DNA of 11,779 bases from an uncultured Zetaproteobacteria bacterium (GCA_947311795.1 CAMZLX010000154.1:1-11779); one strand, 5' to 3'; positions 1-6,388 are shown, counted from the stretch's first letter. The notes: generated from the letters alone by a model not told the origin. Numbers and translations are program-made.

Positions 1-103
1 ACAACATAAAGTGGTACAGTAAAACAAATCAGCAACATTATATTATATACCATAAATTGGAGATAAGACATCACAACATCATAATGTGACATTTAAAGAA
101 AAA

Positions 104-148
104 GATAGATAGATAGATAGAGAGAAAGAGAGAAAGAGAGAGAGGGAG
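104..148. repeat. GATA/GA microsatellite and AT-rich left end
   Basis: Four GATA units (104-119) are followed by a nearly pure purine GA/GAAA tract (120-148), so the minus strand is a long pyrimidine run. The tract abuts the last base of the tRNA-Leu anticodon stem directly. Positions 1-103 are AT-rich and hold no gene, RNA or promoter that I can support. Such simple repeats are unusual in bacterial chromosomes and common in eukaryotic DNA, so a chimeric join near 148/149 is a serious possibility. Confidence 0.85.
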
Positions 149-192
149 CTACCCCCTCAAGGTAGCGTGTCTACCAATTTCACCACTCCGGC
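149..192 (-). tRNA. tRNA-Leu(GAG), 5' part only
   Basis: Read on the minus strand from 192, the sequence has a 7-base 5' acceptor strand GCCGGAG (192-186), a D arm typical of leucine tRNAs (GAAATTGGTAGAC), then anticodon stem CTACC (165-161), loop TTGAGGG (160-154) and closing strand GGTAG (153-149). The anticodon at 158-156 is GAG, which reads CUC/CUU leucine codons. The gene starts 12 bases after the secG stop codon; secG followed by tRNA-Leu(GAG) (leuU) is also the E. coli arrangement, which supports the call. The variable arm, T arm and 3' acceptor strand are missing: no match to CTCCGGC or to a GGTTC-type T loop occurs in the remaining 148 bases. As written the gene could not make a functional tRNA. 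The 5' half is clear; whether the break is biological or an artefact is open. Confidence 0.85.
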
Positions 193-204
193 ATGATTGG
201 TAAA

Positions 205-564
205 CTATTCAGCTGCTGGAAGTGCTTCGGCTGCATCACCTTCTAATTGATTGGTATCAAATGCAGCGCCACCTTGTGGTGCTTGTTGCTGTTGCACAAC
301 GCCTGCTGGTGCAGCACCATCCAATACTGAACCCGCTTCTTTTTGCGAGAAAAACGCCAAAGATAAGCTGGTCATCATAAATGTTGCCGCTAAAACGCCA
401 GTCGCTTTCACAAGGAATGAACCCGAGCCGCCTGAGCCAAATAATGATTGTGAGCTTCCGCCACCAATGCCGCCAATGCCGCCATCTTGCCCGCGTTGCA
501 TCAGCACTACGCCAATGAGCAAAATCGCTACAATAATGTGTATGGTTAATAATACCGTTGTCAT
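205..564 (-). CDS. secG: SecG, protein-export translocase subunit
   Basis: This is the small third subunit of the SecYEG inner-membrane channel, which helps SecA-driven export of unfolded proteins. The 119-residue product has two hydrophobic spans (about 4-22 and 50-72). Between them lies the family signature: VLMQRGQDGG followed by a Gly/Ser-rich loop with SQSLFGS-G. The tail after the second span (about 75-119) is rich in Ala, Gln and Glu, as is common in proteobacterial SecG and poorly conserved. The ATG at 564 is preceded by an AGGAGA ribosome site that lies in the 3' end and stop region of tpiA; the tpiA stop is only 8 bases away, so the two genes are co-transcribed. The stop is TAG, and a tRNA-Leu begins 12 bases beyond it. 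The identification is secure. Confidence 0.96.
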   Translation of the reverse strand: MTTVLLTIHIIVAILLIGVVLMQRGQDGGIGGIGGGSSQSLFGSGGSGSFLVKATGVLAATFMMTSLSLAFFSQKEAGSVLDGAAPAGVVQQQQAPQGGAAFDTNQLEGDAAEALPAAE

Positions 565-572
565 GCTTTCTC

Positions 573-1322
573 CTATGCAGCTACGCGCGCAGCGGCTGCA
601 ACAATTTCCATAAATGAATCGGCTTTAAGGCTAGCGCCGCCAACCAATGCGCCATCCACACCTTCACAAGCCATCAAACTTTCAGCGTTGCCTGCATTCA
701 CACTACCACCGTATAAAACTTTGCAAGTGCGACCCAAGTTTGCTAACTCTGCATGTACAAATGAATGGGTTTCTGCAACTTGTTCTGGTGAAGCTGTTTT
801 TCCTGTGCCAATCGCCCAAACAGGTTCATAAGCCACCACCAAGGGTAAGCTTGTATCTGTACCTGCAAGCACCGATAATTGTTGTTTTAACACATCGTTC
901 GTTGTACCTGCTTCGCGTTCTTCCAAATGTTCGCCAATGCAAAACATAGGCTCTAAACCAGCACCCCAAGCTGCATCCAATTTTTTACGCAATAATGTAT
1001 CACCTTCATGCATAATATCACGGCGTTCCGAGTGACCAAGAATCACATAATGGCAGCCTGCATCTTTAAGCATTAAGGGTGAAATGGAGCCTGTAAATGC
1101 ACCACTTTCTTCAAAATACATATTCTCTGCACCCAAGGCTACACCTTTATCTGCAAACGGTTTTGCCAAGGGATGAAGCAAGGTATAAGGCGGGCAAATG
1201 ACCATGTCAACAGCATCTGGTTTAGGATTGGCACTCAATGCATCAACAAAAGCCAAGCTCTCTTTCAGTAAACCATTCATTTTCCAATTGCCTGCAATAA
1301 TAAATTGTGTTGAATCACCCAT
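573..1322 (-). CDS. tpiA: Triosephosphate isomerase
   Basis: The enzyme interconverts dihydroxyacetone phosphate and glyceraldehyde 3-phosphate in glycolysis and gluconeogenesis in the cytoplasm. The 249-residue product has the normal family length. It shows the substrate-binding GNWKMN (Asn12, Lys14), the catalytic His97 in GHSERR, the catalytic base Glu166 in AYEPVWAIGTG, the mobile loop after it (about 167-176), and the phosphate-binding YGGSV (204-208). I chose the ATG at 1322 because AGGAGA sits 8 bases upstream; the frame stays open to a TTG at 1343, which lacks such a site and adds residues the family does not have. One oddity: the dimer-interface loop reads GAFTGS-IS where most family members have Glu (GAFTGE). 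secG follows 8 bases after the stop. A possible promoter lies just upstream. Confidence 0.96.
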   Translation of the reverse strand: MGDSTQFIIAGNWKMNGLLKESLAFVDALSANPKPDAVDMVICPPYTLLHPLAKPFADKGVALGAENMYFEESGAFTGSISPLMLKDAGCHYVILGHSERRDIMHEGDTLLRKKLDAAWGAGLEPMFCIGEHLEEREAGTTNDVLKQQLSVLAGTDTSLPLVVAYEPVWAIGTGKTASPEQVAETHSFVHAELANLGRTCKVLYGGSVNAGNAESLMACEGVDGALVGGASLKADSFMEIVAAAARVAA

Positions 1323-1353
1323 ATTTGTCTCCTTAATACCCAATAAAGCTAGG

Positions 1354-1381
1354 GCATCATAGCTTTATCATCTATGATAGC
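1354..1381 (-). other. Imperfect inverted repeat upstream of tpiA
   Basis: A 7-base perfect stem (ATCATAG / CTATGAT) with a 9-base loop is extended by a GC pair past a one-base bulge. It lies in the rho-tpiA gap. No T-run follows it on the minus strand, so it is not a standard intrinsic terminator. It may be an operator or an mRNA-stabilising or processing hairpin; its overlap with the proposed tpiA promoter is the only hint of function. Confidence 0.5.
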
Positions 1382-1383
1382 AA
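1356..1383 (-). promoter_or_regulatory. Possible sigma-70 promoter for tpiA-secG
   Basis: On the minus strand TTGCTA (1383-1378; four of six consensus bases) is followed after 16 bases by TATGAT (1361-1356; five of six). Transcription would start near 1349, about 27 bases before the tpiA ATG. The two elements fall largely in the arms of an inverted repeat. Read-through from rho is an equally possible source of tpiA mRNA. Confidence 0.35.
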
Positions 1384-1421
1384 GTCAGCCCTTGCCGCAC
1401 CCCTATTTTTTCAATTGTTTT

Positions 1422-3176
1422 TTACTTGTTCATTGAATCAAAAAATTCAGCATTATTTTTGGTAACTTTAAGTTTATCCAATAAGAATTCCATTGCACCC
1501 ACCGTATCCATAGGCGACATAATACGACGCAATACCCACATTTTCGATAACTCTGCTGGATCAACCAACAACTCTTCTTTGCGTGTGCCACTGGCTGCTA
1601 CATCAATGGCTGGGAAAGTACGTTTATTCACAAGCTGACGATTCAATTGAATCTCCATATTACCTGTGCCTTTAAATTCTTCAAAAATAACTTCATCCAT
1701 GCGGCTTCCCGTATCTACCAAAGCTGTGGCGATAATGGTTAAGCTACCTCCACCCTCAATATTACGCGCTGCACCAAAGAAACGCTTGGGTCTGTGCAAA
1801 GCATTAGCATCCACACCACCCGACAATACTTTGCCTGAAGATGGAGAAACAATATTATAAGCCCGTGCAAGACGCGTAATGGAATCTAATAAAACAACTA
1901 CATCGCGCCCATGTTCAACCAAGCGTTTAGCACGTTCAATCAACATTTCAGCCACTTGCACATGACGTTGTGGTGGCTCATCAAACGTAGATGACACCAC
2001 CTCGCCTTTGACCGAACGTTTCATATCGGTCACTTCTTCAGGGCGCTCATCAACCAACAGTACCATCAAATGAATTTCAGGATGATTGGCTTCAATCGCA
2101 TGGGCAATCGCCTGCATCATCACTGTTTTACCTGTGCGCGGAGGCGCCACCAAAATACCACGTTGTCCTTTACCAATAGGTGCAGCCAAATCAATCACCC
2201 GACCAGTCACATCTTTACGTGTTGGGTCTTCAATTTCCATTTTAATACGTTCATTTGGGTAAACAGGGGTTAGGTTTTCAAACAACACCTTGGTGCGTAC
2301 AACAGATGGATCTTCATCATTGATAGAGATAACGCTTTTAAGTGCAAAATATTTTTCGCGGCTGCGTGGTGCGCGCACTTCACCAGCGACCAAATCACCT
2401 TTACGCAAATAACTGCGACGAATTTGTTGATTGGATACATACACATCATCTGTGCCCGATACATAATCAGCTTCTGCTGTACGCAAGAAACCATAACCAT
2501 CAGGAAGAATTTCAAGTACACCTTCCGAAATTACCGTACCACCACGTAAACTATGTTCTTTTAGAATAGCAAAAACTTGCGCTTGCCTACGTTTACCTGC
2601 AGCATTTTCAATGCCCAATTCATCCGCTTTATCCAAAAGCTCTTGTTGCGACATGGAGGATACTTCCTGCAAGTGCAGGGTGATACCTTCAAATTCAGTT
2701 GAAACAGGTTCTTCTTCCTGATGTTCTTTGTTACGGCGACTGTTTTTATTACGCCCATTTCTATGGTTGTTACGCCCATTTCTATGTCTTGGGTGGCGTG
2801 ATTGATGTTGCTTCTCGCCTTGCTCACCACCGCTATCCGATATTTCCTTTGACTCTGATGGTGTGCCAGCAGCTTTACCTTCGGCTTCTGCCCCTGACTT
2901 CACTTTTGACTTGGCTTCCACTTTTTCAACTTTAGATTCAACCTGTTTTTTTGGCGCTTTACTGGGTTTTTCAACACCCTTTTCAGCTGCTTTTGCAGCT
3001 CTGGCTTCTTCCATTTCTTTTTTGGTGCGGCGACGACGACGTTTGGGCTTCTCAACCACTTCAGCACCTGACTCAGTATCGGTCTTTTTCTTACTCACAC
3101 GCGGCTTGCGTGCAGGTTTTTTCAACACTTCAGGTGTAGTTGCTTCGGGTGTTGCGGTTGCGTCATCAGCGGTCAT
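1422..3176 (-). CDS. rho: Transcription termination factor Rho with long basic N-terminal extension
   Basis: Rho is a hexameric RNA-dependent ATPase that loads on untranslated RNA and releases RNA polymerase. The 584-residue product is about 165 residues longer than the 419-residue E. coli protein, all of the excess at the N terminus. Residues 1-163 are low-complexity, rich in Lys, Arg, Glu and Ala, with a KRRRRRTKK cluster (45-53) and an Arg/Asn-rich patch (126-150). The conserved core follows: Rho N-terminal helical domain (about 167-210), cold-shock-like RNA-binding fold with GYGFLR (227-232), Walker A APPRTGKT (344-351), DERPEEVTDM (377-386), Walker B VVVLLD (426-431), and a normal C terminus (MWVLRRIMSPMDTVGAMEFL). 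The ATG at 3176 has GGAG about 10 bases upstream. The gene has its own strong promoter and a long leader, which fits the autoregulation known for rho in E. coli. The extension probably adds RNA contacts; this is inference. Confidence 0.97.
   Translation of the reverse strand: MTADDATATPEATTPEVLKKPARKPRVSKKKTDTESGAEVVEKPKRRRRRTKKEMEEARAAKAAEKGVEKPSKAPKKQVESKVEKVEAKSKVKSGAEAEGKAAGTPSESKEISDSGGEQGEKQHQSRHPRHRNGRNNHRNGRNKNSRRNKEHQEEEPVSTEFEGITLHLQEVSSMSQQELLDKADELGIENAAGKRRQAQVFAILKEHSLRGGTVISEGVLEILPDGYGFLRTAEADYVSGTDDVYVSNQQIRRSYLRKGDLVAGEVRAPRSREKYFALKSVISINDEDPSVVRTKVLFENLTPVYPNERIKMEIEDPTRKDVTGRVIDLAAPIGKGQRGILVAPPRTGKTVMMQAIAHAIEANHPEIHLMVLLVDERPEEVTDMKRSVKGEVVSSTFDEPPQRHVQVAEMLIERAKRLVEHGRDVVVLLDSITRLARAYNIVSPSSGKVLSGGVDANALHRPKRFFGAARNIEGGGSLTIIATALVDTGSRMDEVIFEEFKGTGNMEIQLNRQLVNKRTFPAIDVAASGTRKEELLVDPAELSKMWVLRRIMSPMDTVGAMEFLLDKLKVTKNNAEFFDSMNK
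2749..2786 (-). repeat. Tandem 21-base repeat inside rho
   Basis: The 17-base string TTACGCCCATTTCTATG (plus strand) occurs at 2749-2765 and again, identical, at 2770-2786, a period of 21 bases or seven codons. It encodes two adjacent seven-residue units, HRNGRNN (131-137) and HRNGRNK (138-144), in the basic extension of Rho. The near-identity at DNA level suggests a recent duplication in frame. Confidence 0.85.
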
Positions 3177-3318
3177 AAATGTAAAACTCCATTGTTTTGC
3201 ATATGATAATAATCTTGCATAAACAAATTAATAAATAGGGTATCAATAAAGAATTGTCTTAAAAGATTTTGCTGCGGATATGAAACTTGCAGTCATCTCA
3301 TGTATCAAAGACAAGCGA

Positions 3319-3347
3319 TTTCTATAAGGCATATGTTACACTGTCAA
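3319..3347 (-). promoter_or_regulatory. Sigma-70 promoter of rho, with long leader
   Basis: On the minus strand a perfect TTGACA (3347-3342) is followed by a 17-base spacer and TAGAAA (3324-3319); TATAGA two bases earlier is an alternative -10. It lies just past the gspJ stop. Transcription would start near 3312, giving a leader of about 135 bases before the rho ATG. The 3177-3312 stretch is AT-rich and holds no strong hairpin; a 15-codon frame in it is discussed among the findings. Confidence 0.6.
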
Positions 3348-3365
3348 CGAAAAACAAAAAGCGTG

Positions 3366-3944
3366 TTACTGAATAAACACAGGCAAATCATAGCGCATCT
3401 CACCTCGCTCATCACGAACCGTCACTTTAATCATCTTTGGTATCACAGGAGGTTTCTGCTGATTAAGCACTTGTTTGTAACCTGATTTCGCCACAAACAC
3501 TTCCACCGCAAAGGATTCTACTTCAGCCAAATCCCAAGCAATCGGTTCCACATGGGTTCGCGCCCAAGGGCTGATGGCTTCTCGTTTTAATGTATTGGTA
3601 TCTTCATCCACATAATAACGCACCAATGTTAAACCCGGATACATCGGGTCACGAATCAAAAGTTGCAACTCATCAAAGTCATCTTGCCCACGACTATCGT
3701 TGGTAAGTTTTACCACAGGTATACTTTTATCTTCAGACTTGCTCAAATAAGATACATCACGGCGCAACTGTTTGCCCACCCACTGCTGCTTTTCCAATTG
3801 CACCCGGCTTTCTTTGAGCATAGCAAAACCTTCACCTGCGGGGCCTAGCGCTGTATATGTTACTGATGCAATCAAGGAAAATACCACAATCGCAAGCAGC
3901 ACTTCAAGTAGGGTAAACCCTTGGGAAGGTTTACGGCTTGGCAT
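3366..3944 (-). CDS. gspJ: Type II secretion minor pseudopilin GspJ
   Basis: This is a tip subunit of the pseudopilus that pushes folded proteins through the type II secretion channel; it is inserted in the inner membrane and cleaved by prepilin peptidase. The 192-residue product begins MPSRKPSQG, then FTLLE: a 9-residue basic leader, the cleavage site after Gly9, and the conserved Glu at mature position 5 (Glu14). A hydrophobic N-terminal helix (about 10-30) follows. The C-terminal body contains LRRDVSYL and a segment with LVRYYVDEDTNTLKRE, as expected for the GspJ family. The frame is open further upstream (to 4007), but only the ATG at 3944 places the leader correctly. The start overlaps gspI by 14 bases and has no strong ribosome site, so coupled translation is likely. 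A minor type IV pilin (PilW-like) is the main alternative. Confidence 0.82.
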   Translation of the reverse strand: MPSRKPSQGFTLLEVLLAIVVFSLIASVTYTALGPAGEGFAMLKESRVQLEKQQWVGKQLRRDVSYLSKSEDKSIPVVKLTNDSRGQDDFDELQLLIRDPMYPGLTLVRYYVDEDTNTLKREAISPWARTHVEPIAWDLAEVESFAVEVFVAKSGYKQVLNQQKPPVIPKMIKVTVRDERGEMRYDLPVFIQ

Positions 3945-4293
3945 GGAATAAAAACAAAGACACATCAGGTTCATCCGCATAGGAAACAACCACATTTTGG
4001 CGCACAAAATTATCCAATTGCGTTTTTTCAGCGGATAACTTCCAATGCATTTTCATGCCTCGCGCCTCAATATCACCGTCTTTATCATCGAGTTGCACCA
4101 CCGCACTTAAGCGCTGTTGCTCTAAAATATTCGTTGCGACTTCCAGCATAGTTGAATGCACAATCAATGTGCGTTGTGTATCTGCGGATAAACCCAAACG
4201 CCCTGCTAATGCGGTGAGCGCCACGGCTGCAATACCAAGCGCCACCAAGGTTTCAATCAGGGTAAAGCCTCGCTCCGCAGCTTGCTTATTCAT
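3931..4293 (-). CDS. gspI: Type II secretion minor pseudopilin GspI
   Basis: This is a small partner of GspJ and GspK in the pseudopilus tip complex. The 120-residue product has a 9-residue leader MNKQAAERG, then FTLIE with the conserved Glu14, and a hydrophobic helix to about residue 30. The rest is a short globular domain, close to the usual GspI length. The ATG lies 3 bases after the dapB stop with only a weak AGGG upstream, so translation probably depends on ribosomes finishing dapB. Its end overlaps gspJ by 14 bases. Usually gspG, gspH and gspK adjoin these two; here the pair stands alone between dapB and rho. A type IV pilus minor pilin (PilV-like) is possible, but the I-J order and the sizes favour GspI. 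Confidence 0.78.
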   Translation of the reverse strand: MNKQAAERGFTLIETLVALGIAAVALTALAGRLGLSADTQRTLIVHSTMLEVATNILEQQRLSAVVQLDDKDGDIEARGMKMHWKLSAEKTQLDNFVRQNVVVSYADEPDVSLFLFHAKP

Positions 4294-4296
4294 GGC

Positions 4297-5097
4297 TTAT
4301 TTCAGCCCTAAAACATCCTGCATATCATAACGCCCGGCACGTTGCGCCTTTAACCAAAGCGCTGCGCGAACCGCACCTTTGGCAAACACCATTCTATCCG
4401 ATGCAAAGTGATTGATTTCAATGCGTTCTTCATCGGCGATAAACATGGCTTTATGGTCGCCCACAATATTACCCCCACGCACCACAGAAAAACCTATGCT
4501 TCCACTTTCTCTAGCACCCGTAATGCCTTCTCTGCTGTACACAGCAACATCATCAAGCTTCACATCACGACCTGCGGCTAATGCTTTACCCATGGCGAGT
4601 GCCGTACCTGATGGGGCATCCACTTTATGTTTGTGGTGTGCCTCATAAATTTCTGCATCATAATCCGCATTTAATACTGCAGCTGCTTGCTGAATAAGAT
4701 TCAAAGCAAGGTTCACACCCACAGAATAATTGGCTGCAACCACCGTGGGTGAATCTTTAAGAATTGCATCAAGTTCAGCTTGTTGGTCAACATCAAAACC
4801 CGTTGTACCAATCACCATTGCCATATTGTGGTCAGCCACAAATCTTGCATGATTCAAACATGCTTCCGGTGAGGTGAAATCAATCAAGACATCTGCTGCA
4901 CCGCAGTTTGCCAAATTATCTGTAATGTTTACGCCTAGCGCATCCAAGCCCAACATCACACCTGCATCCTTACCTATGCTGGGAGCGCTGGCGCGCTCTG
5001 TTGCACCAACCAGCTCTGCTGCACCTTGGGCTTGAACCACAGCACGGATAAGCATTTGTCCCATTCGACCTGAAGCACCTGTAATGATGATACGCAT
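4297..5097 (-). CDS. dapB: 4-hydroxy-tetrahydrodipicolinate reductase
   Basis: The enzyme reduces the 4-hydroxy-tetrahydrodipicolinate made by DapA to tetrahydrodipicolinate with NAD(P)H, in the pathway to meso-diaminopimelate (cell wall) and lysine. The 266-residue product (273 in E. coli) has the nucleotide-binding GASGRMGQ (7-14), VIGTTGF (95-101), and the catalytic and substrate-binding block EAHHKHKVDAPSGTA (152-166) with His154, His155 and Lys158. The C terminus carries a normal FAKGAVRAALWL helix. The ATG at 5097 has AGGAGA just upstream. It lies 53 bases after dnaJ and 3 bases before gspI. A perfect TATAAT box lies in the dnaJ-dapB gap. Confidence 0.96.
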   Translation of the reverse strand: MRIIITGASGRMGQMLIRAVVQAQGAAELVGATERASAPSIGKDAGVMLGLDALGVNITDNLANCGAADVLIDFTSPEACLNHARFVADHNMAMVIGTTGFDVDQQAELDAILKDSPTVVAANYSVGVNLALNLIQQAAAVLNADYDAEIYEAHHKHKVDAPSGTALAMGKALAAGRDVKLDDVAVYSREGITGARESGSIGFSVVRGGNIVGDHKAMFIADEERIEINHFASDRMVFAKGAVRAALWLKAQRAGRYDMQDVLGLK

Positions 5098-5135
5098 ACT
5101 TATCTCCTTGTGACTGCTGTTGATGAAAACCCTAC

Positions 5136-5162
5136 ATTATAGCCAATAGCTCAGCTTGCCAA
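5136..5162 (-). promoter_or_regulatory. Possible promoter of dapB-gspIJ
   Basis: On the minus strand a perfect TATAAT (5141-5136) is preceded after 15 bases by TTGGCA (5162-5157; five of six consensus bases), which lies in the end of dnaJ. The spacer is short, which weakens the call. Transcription would start near 5129, about 30 bases before the dapB ATG. Confidence 0.4.
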
Positions 5163-6284
5163 ATCATCCCACAAATCTTTAACTTTGCCCAAAAATGATG
5201 AACGCTCAGGATAGACTTCATCACCCGTCTCTTGAGCAAATGCTTTGAGCAAGTCCTTCTGTTTATCCGTTAACTTTTTAGGCACGGCAATTTGCACACG
5301 CACATACAAGTCACCTTGCTGGCGAACACGCACATCTTTAACACCATGCCCTCGCAAGCGGAATACTCGCCCGCTTTCCGTGCCTGCTGGGATTTTAATT
5401 TTTACTTTACCATCCAAGGTTGGCGCATCCACTTCAGCACCCAATGTTGCTTGCGGGAAAGTAATCGGCATTTCACAGTGCAGGTCTGCGCCATCACGCT
5501 CAAAAATAGAGTGTTCTTTGATGCGCACAACAATAAACAAATCACCCGAAGCACCACCATTGGTGCCAGCTTCGCCTTCACCCGCCACACGAACTTGTGC
5601 GCCATCATACACACCTGCAGGAATCTTAACCTTGAGGTTCTTCTTCACTTTTTTGCGACCTGTGCCGCCACAAGTGACACACGGTGATTCAATTTTCTTA
5701 CCTGAACCATTGCAACTAGGGCAAGGACGGCGCACTGCGAAGAATCCTTGCTGCATCTGCACTTGACCATGCCCACCGCATGTTGAACAAGGCACTGGAT
5801 TGGTGCCAGGGCGCGCGCCTGAACCACTGCACGTACCGCAGGACTCATGTTTAGGTATTTCTAGCTCAACTTCCTTGCCTACGGCTGCCTCTTCAAGCGT
5901 AATAGATAAATTATAGCGTAAATCTGAACCTTGATTGTTGGCTTGCGCTGCGCCACCACCGCCAAAAGCATCGCCAAACATGCTACCAAACAAGTCACCA
6001 AAATCTTGGTATGCGTGTGAGCCTTGGAAACCACCAGAACCAAAACCACCCATTTGGTCATCCACACCTGCATGCCCATATTGGTCATAACGTGAGCGTT
6101 TATCAGCATCCGATAACACTTCGTATGCTTCAGTGACTTCGCGGAAAGATTCCGCCGCTTTTTCATCATCAGGGTTACGGTCGGGGTGAAACTTCATCGC
6201 AAGCTTACGATAAGCACGTTTAATATCATTATTATCCGCACCTTTATCTACACCCAACACATCGTAATAATCTCGTTTACTCAC
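5151..6284 (-). CDS. dnaJ: Chaperone DnaJ (Hsp40)
   Basis: DnaJ delivers unfolded proteins to DnaK and stimulates its ATPase. The 377-residue product has full type I architecture: J domain (1-70) with HPD at 33-35, Gly/Phe-rich linker (about 74-112), a zinc domain with four CxxCxGxG motifs starting at Cys149, Cys166, Cys188 and Cys202, and the C-terminal substrate-binding and dimerisation region. The start is GTG at 6284, chosen because MSKRDYYDVLGV is the standard N terminus and AGGAGA lies just upstream. It lies 104 bases after dnaK, with a probable intrinsic terminator in the gap, so its level may be set by read-through from the dnaK heat-shock promoter. I found no clear separate promoter. 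Confidence 0.98.
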   Translation of the reverse strand: MSKRDYYDVLGVDKGADNNDIKRAYRKLAMKFHPDRNPDDEKAAESFREVTEAYEVLSDADKRSRYDQYGHAGVDDQMGGFGSGGFQGSHAYQDFGDLFGSMFGDAFGGGGAAQANNQGSDLRYNLSITLEEAAVGKEVELEIPKHESCGTCSGSGARPGTNPVPCSTCGGHGQVQMQQGFFAVRRPCPSCNGSGKKIESPCVTCGGTGRKKVKKNLKVKIPAGVYDGAQVRVAGEGEAGTNGGASGDLFIVVRIKEHSIFERDGADLHCEMPITFPQATLGAEVDAPTLDGKVKIKIPAGTESGRVFRLRGHGVKDVRVRQQGDLYVRVQIAVPKKLTDKQKDLLKAFAQETGDEVYPERSSFLGKVKDLWDDLAS

Positions 6285-6320
6285 CCAAATCTCCTAAAAT
6301 TAAATCGTTGCAACATTATT

Positions 6321-6368
6321 CAAAAAACAGAAAAGGAGCAGGGCTTTTCAACCCCACTCCCACTTTTC
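6321..6368 (-). terminator. Probable intrinsic terminator between dnaK and dnaJ
   Basis: About 20 bases past the dnaK stop, minus-strand GAAAA (6368-6364), GGAG and GGG pair with CCC, CTCC and TTTTC (ending at 6330), with small bulges and a loop around TTGAAAA. The hairpin is followed at once by TGTTTTTTG (6329-6321). A GC-rich upper stem plus a T-run fits a rho-independent terminator. The bulges suggest partial efficiency, giving more dnaK than dnaJ mRNA. Confidence 0.6.
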
Positions 6369-6388
6369 CTTAAGCCACGAGGCACAGC

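Noticed and set aside
1..192. Group I intron or integrated element in the tRNA-Leu
   Set aside because: Introns of this kind split the anticodon loop, which is intact here, and no intron core, integrase or second tRNA half is visible in the 148 bases that remain.
251..613. 120-codon plus-strand open frame antisense to secG
   Set aside because: It mirrors secG codon by codon, has no ribosome site, and its Cys/Pro-rich product resembles no family; secG on the other strand is certain.
1323..1343. Longer tpiA starting at a TTG
   Set aside because: The ATG at 1322 has an AGGAGA site at good distance and gives the standard family N terminus; the TTG lacks one.
1354..1381. Intrinsic terminator of rho
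   Set aside because: The hairpin is followed by GCCCTAG-type sequence and not by a T-run on the transcribed strand.
2863..3222. 119-codon plus-strand open frame opposite the rho N terminus
   Set aside because: It is a by-product of the low-complexity Lys/Glu/Ala coding in rho; the product is Phe/Ala/Ser-rich without a recognisable signal peptide or domain, and no start signals precede it.
3945..4007. Longer GspJ start within gspI
   Set aside because: It would put 21 extra residues, including hydrophobic ones, before the prepilin leader and spoil the peptidase site.
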